Source: a virus
Direction: 5' to 3' (one strand)
Length of the DNA: 28,895 nt
IMG/VR virus record: IMGVR_UViG_3300020437_001681
Coordinates: 1-28,895 of that record
Below, piece after piece: positions 23,288 through 28,895 of the stretch (positions are counted from its first letter, which is position 1; every line of letters begins with the position of its first letter). The notes beneath the pieces are model-generated. The model searched no databases, was not told the DNA's origin, and was given only the letters and a program-made list of their open reading frames with translations. The translations under genes were made by a program, and so were the position numbers.

Positions 23288-24460
23288 ATGTCTAATCTAC
23301 TCGAAAGAGCCATCATTGATGCTAAGGCGTTAAAAGACGCCGCATTAAAAAATGCAGAACAGCTCGTTATCGAAAAGTACTCTCATGAAGTAAGAGAGGC
23401 AGTCAATCGTCTTATAGAAGAGGATATATTAGAAGAGCAGGAGGATCCTGCCTTAGATATGGGAATGGATATGGGCCTTGGAGGTATGGAAGATGTTGCT
23501 CCTGCTCCTGACATGAACAATCAAGAGGGCGATCCAGAACAGTCGGGCCTCGATTCAGACTCTCTTTTGGCAGACTTTCCAGATGCATTTCTCGCTGATG
23601 AAGATGAAGTTATAAGAATTAAACTAGACTCCCTAGAAGCAGAATTTGAAGATGAAGAAGAAGATGGCCCATTTGCTGGGAAAGATAAGATGGGTGAAGA
23701 TGAAATTGGCATAAGCATAGAAGATGAAGACGAAAATGAAGACGAAGAATTGGATTTTGAAGACCTAGAGGACGACGACGATGATGATGGTGATATAGAA
23801 ATAGACATCACTCAAGATGTAGTATCTGAGGTCTTAGAAGAATTGGATATAGACGAAGAAGAAATTGATTTAGACGAACTAATGGAAAGAGTTAGGGTAG
23901 ACTTTGAACCGCAAAAATCTGGCTGGGCAGGAACTCCAGAGTCAAAGATGCGTGAATATGAAGCAATGCTATTAGCAAAAGAGCAGGATAGCGACACCAA
24001 AGAAGAAAACGAAGAACTAAGAAAAGCAGTCGCAGCCCTACAAAAAGAAAACAAGACTCTAAGCTCTGCGGCAAGCAAGCTGCAGGAGCAAAACAATAAT
24101 TATGAAACAACATTTGAAGCTTTGCAGGAAAAGTTAGAGACCATGAATGTATCTAACGCAAAGTTGTTGTATATTAATCAGGCTCTAGAAAATGCCTCCT
24201 TGAATGAGCGACAAAAAAGAAAAATTGTCGAAGCCATTTCAAAAGCCGAAACAGTACAAGAAGCAAAGATTATGTTTGAAACATTAAACGATACTGTTGC
24301 TACTACTTCAGACGTGAAGAAGGATTCAACATTAAGTGAGATGGTATCAAGAAAATCTTCACTACTTGTCGCGGCTCGTAATGAGCAACCAAAAAAGGAT
24401 GCTAACCCCTTATTCAATAGAATGCAGATGTTAGCAGGTATAAAGGCAAATAAATCTTAA
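23288..24460 (+). CDS. gp22: Prohead scaffolding/core protein (gp22-like)
   Basis: A 390-residue protein in the gp22 position before the capsid gene, with a TTAGGAG ribosome site. It has a helical N-terminus, a Met/Gly/Asp-rich segment, a very acidic region (about 115-200, including runs of D and E) and a coiled coil (about 235-290). The helical segment LLYINQALENASLNERQKRK, followed by IVEAISKAETVQEA, is typical of T4-type scaffolds, as is the ending RMQMLAGIK. Such proteins form the internal core that shapes the head and are later degraded by the prohead protease. The acidic insert makes it larger than T4 gp22 (269). Confidence 0.87.
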   Translation: MSNLLERAIIDAKALKDAALKNAEQLVIEKYSHEVREAVNRLIEEDILEEQEDPALDMGMDMGLGGMEDVAPAPDMNNQEGDPEQSGLDSDSLLADFPDAFLADEDEVIRIKLDSLEAEFEDEEEDGPFAGKDKMGEDEIGISIEDEDENEDEELDFEDLEDDDDDDGDIEIDITQDVVSEVLEELDIDEEEIDLDELMERVRVDFEPQKSGWAGTPESKMREYEAMLLAKEQDSDTKEENEELRKAVAALQKENKTLSSAASKLQEQNNNYETTFEALQEKLETMNVSNAKLLYINQALENASLNERQKRKIVEAISKAETVQEAKIMFETLNDTVATTSDVKKDSTLSEMVSRKSSLLVAARNEQPKKDANPLFNRMQMLAGIKANKS

Positions 24461-24463
24461 AGA

Positions 24464-24474
24464 AAAGGAGGTGA
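24464..24474 (+). promoter_or_regulatory. Near-perfect Shine-Dalgarno for major capsid gene
   Basis: AAAGGAGGTGA is complementary to the whole anti-Shine-Dalgarno end of bacterial 16S rRNA and lies 7 nt before the capsid ATG. It is the strongest ribosome site in the window, consistent with the capsid being the most abundant phage protein, and it implies a host that uses Shine-Dalgarno initiation. Confidence 0.88.
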
Positions 24475-24481
24475 TTTTATA

Positions 24482-26557
24482 ATGTCTGTTTTACAAAGAC
24501 TTACAGAAGGCGTGCAGTCGCGCGATCTACGTGCCGAAGGCGCAGCTCTTCTAGACAAGTGGGAAGCCACAGGGCTTCTTGAAGGTCTCGATAACGAGAA
24601 CCAAAGACAGGGAATGGCCGTCCTGTTGGAAAACCAGGCCAAGGAACTTCTTCGTGAAGCTTCTTCTATGGCTGCAGGCGACGTCGAAGGATTCGCTGCA
24701 GTTGCTTTCCCAATCGTTCGCCGTGTATTCGGTGGATTGATTGCAAATGATCTCATTAGCGTTCAGCCAATGAGCCTTCCAAGTGGATTGATTTTCTTCT
24801 TGGACTTCACCCACAGCAGTGATCGCTTCGGACAGCAGGGACAGTCGCTTTATGGCGGTGGTGTTGTTGGTCGTGGCATCGTTGACGGTGTTGATGATAT
24901 TGAGGAAACCGGTTTCTACGGCTTAACTTCTGGTTATGCCCAGGCAACTGGCTCTATCCTTGCAGCAAATGGTGGTATTACTGGAGCATCGGTTACAGTG
25001 GCAAACGCAGCAAACAACACTGCTATGGATTACGACCCAGACTTAGGGTCTTTACCATTGGTTACGCTTGCTCTTGGCAGTACTGCATTTACAGATGACG
25101 CAGCTAGAGGATTGATCGACCCAGGTTTAGTCCGAGCGATCTCTATTGAGTCGCAGAACCATAACGAAGGTGGCACTGACCTCAACTTGGACGCTGATGG
25201 TGATGAGAATGATCAGGATGGAGAAAGCCAGATACTGGTTGATCCTGTTAACGGAGACCTTCTCCTATGCCAGCGCGCTAGTGGCGCCGCCACCCTTTTT
25301 GGTAGCCGCGCTCTGAGTGATGACGGTGACTGTGCGGTAGCTCGTCTCAAGCCTGTCCGTCGTTTGACAAAGGTAACCACCCAGACAAACGCATCCGGTT
25401 TGAAAGAAGTAGCAACAGTTGCGCAGCTCGTATTTGAGTTGGTATCTGTTACGGATGTTGCAGTAGGTGCATGCCAGGCCGCAACCGGAATTCCATTCGC
25501 TAACGCCGCGGCCTGCCGCGCAGCAGAGCAGGCAGTTGCAGTAGGTGCAAAGGGTTCGAACGACACCCGCGCGCCAGGTGATGACGATATGGCCGACCAT
25601 ATCGCGAGAGCTCTTGGAGGTTCTGATATACAAATTCAGGTTCCAATCCGCGATACGTTAGTTTCTTCGCAGAATGCTCTCGGCGCAATTGCCGGTGCAG
25701 CCCCATGGGGACTTGAAGAGCCAACGCCTGCAGGAGCCGCTGACGGAGACCCCAAGGCTTCCGGTGGTGGAACCACGCAGGCTATAGCAGAGATCGATAT
25801 CAAGGTTGATTCGGTAGCTGTTACAGCACAGACCAAGAAGTTGAAGGCCAAGTGGTCTCCAGAACTTGGTCAGGACCTTAACGCTTACCATAACCTCGAT
25901 GCAGAGGTTGAGTTGACTGGTATTCTCTCTGAGCAGATTGCTCTTGAGATTGACCGTGAAATTCTCGGTGAGCTTGTTGATGGAGCAAAGGCCGGTACTC
26001 GTTACTGGAGCCGTGCACCAGGATTGTTCGTTAACTCGGCAGGTGTTGAGCAGGGTGCTGCTTCTGCTGCACCAGACTTCACTGGTACGGTCAGTGAGTG
26101 GTATGAAACCCTCATTGAAACCATCAATGACGTTTCGGCTCAGATTCACAGAAAGACGCTCCGCGGCGGTGCAAACTTTGTTGTTTGTTCCCCTGAGGTT
26201 GCTAACATCTTGGAGTTCACCAGTGGTTTCCGCGCAAGCGTGACTGCTGACCAGGACCGCGGTACCATCGGTGCTGTTAGAGCTGGTAGCTTGAGTAAGA
26301 AGTTCGACGTTTACGTTGATCCTTACTTCTTGCGTAATGTGTTGCTTGTTGGTCGTAAGGGTAGCTCGTTCCTTGAGAGCGGGTTTGTATATGCCCCATA
26401 TGTACCACTGCAGGTCACACCAACCATCTTCGGTACGGAAGACTTCGTGCCACGTAAGGGTGTCATGACCCGATACGCCAAGAAGATGGTGAGACCAGAT
26501 ATGTATGGTCTTGTTATTGTCCGCGGACTTCTCGGTGAGAGTGGCGGCCCAGCGTAA
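24482..26557 (+). CDS. gp23: Major capsid protein (gp23-like), enlarged
   Basis: A 691-residue T4-type HK97-fold capsid protein. The conserved core includes AFPIVRRVFGGLIANDLISV, QPMSLPSGLIFFLDF and, from about 450, TKKLKAKWSPELGQDLNAYH with DAEVELTGILSEQIALEIDR. Further segments match T4 gp23 up to YAPYVPL. The N-terminal 59 residues look like a cleaved delta peptide: LRE|A at 57-60 mirrors the LTE|A cleavage of T4 gp23. T4 gp23 has 521 residues. The excess lies mostly between about 150 and 430, a Gly/Ala/Asp-rich stretch with four cysteines. Base composition is visibly richer in G+C than neighbouring genes, as expected for high expression, or from transfer. Confidence 0.95.
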   Translation: MSVLQRLTEGVQSRDLRAEGAALLDKWEATGLLEGLDNENQRQGMAVLLENQAKELLREASSMAAGDVEGFAAVAFPIVRRVFGGLIANDLISVQPMSLPSGLIFFLDFTHSSDRFGQQGQSLYGGGVVGRGIVDGVDDIEETGFYGLTSGYAQATGSILAANGGITGASVTVANAANNTAMDYDPDLGSLPLVTLALGSTAFTDDAARGLIDPGLVRAISIESQNHNEGGTDLNLDADGDENDQDGESQILVDPVNGDLLLCQRASGAATLFGSRALSDDGDCAVARLKPVRRLTKVTTQTNASGLKEVATVAQLVFELVSVTDVAVGACQAATGIPFANAAACRAAEQAVAVGAKGSNDTRAPGDDDMADHIARALGGSDIQIQVPIRDTLVSSQNALGAIAGAAPWGLEEPTPAGAADGDPKASGGGTTQAIAEIDIKVDSVAVTAQTKKLKAKWSPELGQDLNAYHNLDAEVELTGILSEQIALEIDREILGELVDGAKAGTRYWSRAPGLFVNSAGVEQGAASAAPDFTGTVSEWYETLIETINDVSAQIHRKTLRGGANFVVCSPEVANILEFTSGFRASVTADQDRGTIGAVRAGSLSKKFDVYVDPYFLRNVLLVGRKGSSFLESGFVYAPYVPLQVTPTIFGTEDFVPRKGVMTRYAKKMVRPDMYGLVIVRGLLGESGGPA

Positions 26558-26581
26558 CTAATCTAATATAGGTTAGAATAG

Positions 26582-26617
26582 AAGCCCCATCATTAATTTG
26601 GTGGGGCTTTTCTTTTT
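26582..26617 (+). terminator. Rho-independent terminator after major capsid gene
   Basis: A 10-bp stem, AAGCCCCATC with GGTGGGGCTT (one G-U pair), encloses the loop ATTAATTT and is followed by a T-rich tract (TTTCTTTTT). It lies 24 nt after the capsid stop. It is the only strong intrinsic terminator seen in the window and should end the scaffold-capsid transcript. Confidence 0.93.
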
Positions 26618-26635
26618 CTATTGAAAGAACAACAT

Positions 26636-26643
26636 ACTATTTA
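26636..26643 (+). promoter_or_regulatory. ACTATTTA box, candidate late promoter element
   Basis: ACTATTTA begins 40 nt before the ATG at 26676 and directly follows the terminator. A new transcription start is therefore needed at this point, which makes this the best-placed copy of the motif. The spacing equals that at 4573. Confidence 0.48.
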
Positions 26644-26675
26644 TATTGTAAAGCCTTTGAAGGAGGATCTGTTAA

Positions 26676-27914
26676 ATGGGCAAGAAAAGAAGAATAATCA
26701 ATAGAATCCACAAATTTGGTAAAAAGTACTTTGCTTTTTTGGATGGACTAGACGGTACACGAGACTCGCAACTTTTGAGCTCTAAACTTGATACTATGAT
26801 AAGTGAAATTAAGGTTTCCGATAGAGGAAACCAAACAATGTCACTTCAGTTTGAAGGCTTCGGCCCGGGCGCCTCGGCCCAAGCAGTAGGTCTTGAGAAG
26901 GATAGAGTTATGTATAGTATTGATGGGGTGGAAGTCAACGCAAACGGTATCCAAACGTTTGCCGCAAAAAAAGGCGTAAGTGAAAACACCAGAGACAACC
27001 TTGCCACAACGGCTGCCGCACCAGCTAGATCCGGCGCGGGCGCCTCAGATGTTATCCTCACACCTGGTGAGCACACCATTACTGCTCATATCCTTGGTGA
27101 AGGAGCAGTTGCAGCATCTGTAGAGATTGAATTCACAGGAGACCCAGGTCTGAACAACAGTATAACTTTAATTTCTCATGATGGAACTTCTAAAACCTAT
27201 AGCGCTAAGACCTCAGCCAACGCTGCAGGCAGAACATTTGACCACAACAATGGAAACGAAACTGCAGCGTCGACACTCAAAGATGCGATTGAAAACGCCG
27301 CAGGCCATGATGCCTTATTTACAGTCGTTCGCGATGGTGCAAAGCTAACCATAACAAACGCAACTGTTGGCGCAGCTGGAAATAGAGATATTGTGAGCAC
27401 CCTTAATAATGTAACAATTTCTAATGGCGGAAAGATTGCTGGCGGATTTGATGCGGATGACACAAAGAGTAAAACACTATCAAAGAAATTTACTGTCCTT
27501 GCTGCTAGGCCATTAGACGGAACTGATCTGGCTACAGCTGTCACAGTTGATAACGCCAACGGCCAGCTTGATATTGATCTTTCACACATGCTAGGCACCG
27601 ACGCTAGCGGCTCCGGAAAGCGCCCAGGCGAAGAAGACGTTTACGATCCTCGAACAGGACACAAAGATGGATTCAAGCTTGTTGTTACAAATAAAGACAC
27701 CGGTGCAGACATGCCTGTCAAGAACCTCGGAGACGGTGTTGGTTTGGCTAAAGACGCCCGCGCCCGCGCGAATAGCATTACAGATTTGTTAACCACTGCT
27801 ATGGCTGCAGGAACTACAACCAACGTTTTGGTTTCGTTCTCAGCTTTGTCTTCTGCAGATGCAGTATTGCAAACAATTAGCGTTGAGAAACAAATAGTAC
27901 GGCCAGGGGAATAA
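26676..27914 (+). CDS. Ig-like head/virion protein with shared module, possible decoration protein
   Basis: A 412-residue protein with an AAGGAGGA ribosome site. The N-terminus is basic (MGKKRRIINRIHKFGKKYFA). Next comes a beta domain (about 60-145) with Ig-type strand patterns such as VMYSIDGVEVNANGIQTF and GEHTITAHILG. Residues about 150-255 form the same module as in the gene at 5704. The C-terminus (about 270-412) is another Thr/Asp/Ala-rich beta segment. Following the capsid gene, with strong translation signals, it could be an abundant outer-capsid (Hoc-like) or head-fibre protein, but a tail role is not excluded. The module's DNA identity to the distant copy suggests recent exchange. 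Confidence 0.75.
   Translation: MGKKRRIINRIHKFGKKYFAFLDGLDGTRDSQLLSSKLDTMISEIKVSDRGNQTMSLQFEGFGPGASAQAVGLEKDRVMYSIDGVEVNANGIQTFAAKKGVSENTRDNLATTAAAPARSGAGASDVILTPGEHTITAHILGEGAVAASVEIEFTGDPGLNNSITLISHDGTSKTYSAKTSANAAGRTFDHNNGNETAASTLKDAIENAAGHDALFTVVRDGAKLTITNATVGAAGNRDIVSTLNNVTISNGGKIAGGFDADDTKSKTLSKKFTVLAARPLDGTDLATAVTVDNANGQLDIDLSHMLGTDASGSGKRPGEEDVYDPRTGHKDGFKLVVTNKDTGADMPVKNLGDGVGLAKDARARANSITDLLTTAMAAGTTTNVLVSFSALSSADAVLQTISVEKQIVRPGE
27123..27440 (+). repeat. Module copy 2 (shared with 6319-6636)
   Basis: This segment encodes the second copy of the TGDPGLNN...LTITNAT module. The first 119 nt from 27135 match 6331-6449 at about 90% by hand count, with many silent positions also identical; the rest is recognisable mainly at protein level. 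See the copy in the gene at 5704. Confidence 0.85.
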
Positions 27915-27929
27915 GAAAGGATAGACCCT

Positions 27930-28292
27930 ATGGGTAAAAAAAAGAAAGCTCTTTTAACATATAAAAGATTAGGAAAATTAACAAAAAAGCTAGAAAAAAA
28001 GTTTTCTGGCTTAATTCAAGCTAATCTTCATTGGCTTAAGCCAAGAACAGAAGAGTCAGAAACAATAAAAGAAACAGTTGAAGAAGAAGTTGCCAAGGTG
28101 GAGGAGCCTATTATAGAGTCCAAACCTGTAGAGCAAGAAAAGCCAAAACCTAAGACTACTCGTAAGACAACGCCTAGGAAAAAGGCTACAACAAAGAAAG
28201 CAACAACTACAACTAAAAAGCCCGCGACAACAAAGAAAACTACCACTACGACGCGCAAAAGGCGAACCACCAAAACAAAAACTGCAGACTAG
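27930..28292 (+). CDS. Histone H1-like Lys/Thr-rich protein
   Basis: A 120-residue protein starting after AAAGGATAG. It has three parts: a basic helical N-terminus (MGKKKKALLTYKRLGKLTKK), an acidic middle (40-60), and from about 71 a disordered tail made of KATT/KKTT/TTRK-type repeats without acidic residues until the last one. The tail composition is that of histone H1 C-termini and bacterial H1-like proteins, which bind DNA non-specifically. It could be a packaged internal protein condensing DNA, a host chromatin modifier, or a flexible head protein. The first four residues and the basic opening resemble the previous gene product. No fold is recognised. Confidence 0.7.
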   Translation: MGKKKKALLTYKRLGKLTKKLEKKFSGLIQANLHWLKPRTEESETIKETVEEEVAKVEEPIIESKPVEQEKPKPKTTRKTTPRKKATTKKATTTTKKPATTKKTTTTTRKRRTTKTKTAD

Positions 28293-28340
28293 GTTATTTG
28301 TTGGCCACACAAACTAGTTATATTGACAAGCTTTAACTAG
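28288..28340 (+). repeat. ACTAG inverted/direct repeats upstream of last gene
   Basis: The gap 28293-28354 contains nested repeats. ACTAG plus TTTGT (28288-28301) can pair with ACAAA plus CTAGT (28309-28318) with a 4-nt bulge, and CTAGTTA (28314-28320) can alternatively pair with TAACTAG (28334-28340). The two pairings are mutually exclusive because they share 28314-28318. This could be an operator array or an RNA switch, or chance in AT-rich DNA. A TTGACA at 28323 has no -10 partner at normal spacing. Confidence 0.35.
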
Positions 28341-28354
28341 CAAGGGGGTCATGA

Positions 28355-28895
28355 ATGTCTTTACCAACCTTAACACCAACTTCTACGACGTCTGCAATTG
28401 TTCTGCCAGCGGCAGGCACTAATGGCAATGTAAACGCCGCAGTACCATATAAAATATATTCTGATGAAAGCTCAAGCATGTACTCTTCAGAGTTTATTAA
28501 CGGGGCAGTTGATCAAGTATCATATGTATTTAAAAAACTAGGGGGTGACGTTCTTGATATAGAACTGACAGAAGGGAACGTTTATGCTGCCTATGAAGAA
28601 GCTGTATTAGAGTACTCTTATCTTGTTAATATACATCAAGCGACAAATGTTTTATCTGATGCCTTAGGTAACACAACCGGATCTTTTGATTCAAAAGGAA
28701 ACTTGGAGCCAGGTCTTCTTTCCGGTTCGTTGGGTGGTACACACGTTGCTTTGAAATATCCAAAGTTTGACTATAGTATGACCCGCCGCGTTGGCGAGGG
28801 TATTGGAGCAGAGATTGGCTTAAATAGTTCACAACAATATTCAGCCTCCTTTGAAGTTCAGCCTGCAGTTCAAGACTATGATTTACAAAATATAA
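28355..28895 (+). CDS. Virion protein, possibly head-tail adaptor, 3' truncated
   Basis: The frame is open from ATG 28355 to the window end (180 codons visible), preceded by AAGGGGG. A competing ATG at 28351 closes after 23 codons, so 28355 is chosen. After a Thr/Ala-rich start (MSLPTLTPTSTTSAIVLPAA) comes a segment around VFKKLGGDVLDIELTEGNVY with AAYEEAVLEYSYLVNIHQA. This pattern, a short lead-in then 'LxVELT..QVxxAxEEAL', is one I associate with neck or head-tail connector proteins of marine T4-like phages. That family link is from memory and uncertain. Position after the head genes fits a connector. Confidence 0.7.
   Translation, partial: MSLPTLTPTSTTSAIVLPAAGTNGNVNAAVPYKIYSDESSSMYSSEFINGAVDQVSYVFKKLGGDVLDIELTEGNVYAAYEEAVLEYSYLVNIHQATNVLSDALGNTTGSFDSKGNLEPGLLSGSLGGTHVALKYPKFDYSMTRRVGEGIGAEIGLNSSQQYSASFEVQPAVQDYDLQNI

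Noticed and set aside
25658-26149. 163-codon minus-strand open frame inside the capsid gene
   Set aside because: It lies antiparallel to a confident major capsid gene and has no ribosome site or recognisable domain. It arises from codon bias of the plus strand.
28323-28328. TTGACA before the last gene
   Set aside because: No -10-like hexamer occurs at 16-18 bp spacing; the sequence there is G-rich.
1-28895. tRNA genes, CRISPR arrays, insertion sequences, integrase or attachment sites
   Set aside because: I looked for cloverleaf-type segments, regularly spaced repeats, transposase motifs and recombinase signatures and saw none. Almost all DNA is accounted for by phage genes.

Overview
The window is a gene-dense, entirely plus-strand stretch of a tailed, T4-like (myovirus-type) bacteriophage genome. 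The evidence is a recognisable T4-type packaging and head block in order: terminase large subunit (gp17-like), portal (gp20-like), prohead protease (gp21-like), scaffold (gp22-like) and major capsid protein (gp23-like). Next to it sit a DnaG-type primase and a gp47/gp46 (Mre11/Rad50) nuclease. By eye the DNA is AT-rich, apart from the capsid gene and a few low-complexity tails. Genes are packed with 4-nt or longer overlaps and Shine-Dalgarno-type ribosome sites. The host cannot be named from sequence. The style (phage-encoded bS21, many unknown virion proteins) recalls phages of marine or other aquatic bacteria; that is inference.

Layout. (1) 1-8353: virion structural genes with no sure T4 counterpart: a 5'-truncated gene, a 1019-residue protein with a proline-rich tail, a 353-residue protein, and two tandem paralogues, one carrying an extra inserted module. 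(2) 8355-13749: DNA metabolism and host interaction: a J-domain protein, a RuvC-like resolvase, a primase, a 56-residue protein, then a textbook sigma70-type promoter driving a single-chain fusion of Mre11/gp47 and Rad50/gp46. (3) 13759-15208: three small membrane or coiled-coil proteins resembling a holin/spanin-style cassette, and a cysteine-rich zinc-ribbon protein. (4) 15251-21010: an unknown gene, terminase, portal, then three conserved-looking genes of unknown role. (5) 21021-26557: a tiny leader-like ORF and GC hairpin, prohead protease, a small assembly protein, a phage-encoded ribosomal protein bS21, an unknown probable virion protein, scaffold, and an enlarged major capsid protein closed by a strong rho-independent terminator. 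(6) 26676-28895: a possible decoration protein with the same module as in region 1, a histone-H1-like Lys/Thr-rich protein, and a 3'-truncated virion protein.

How it works together: terminase, portal, protease, scaffold and capsid build and fill the head. Primase, resolvase and the fused nuclease serve recombination-dependent replication and the resolution of DNA before packaging. bS21 and the J-domain protein point to takeover of host ribosomes and the DnaK chaperone. A recurring ACTATTTA box, often about 40 nt before structural gene starts, is a candidate late-promoter element, while a consensus sigma70-type promoter serves the nuclease gene.

The observations most worth following are the bS21 gene inside the head operon, the gp47-gp46 fusion, the module shared by two distant virion genes (about 90% DNA identity over 119 nt), and the ACTATTTA motif.
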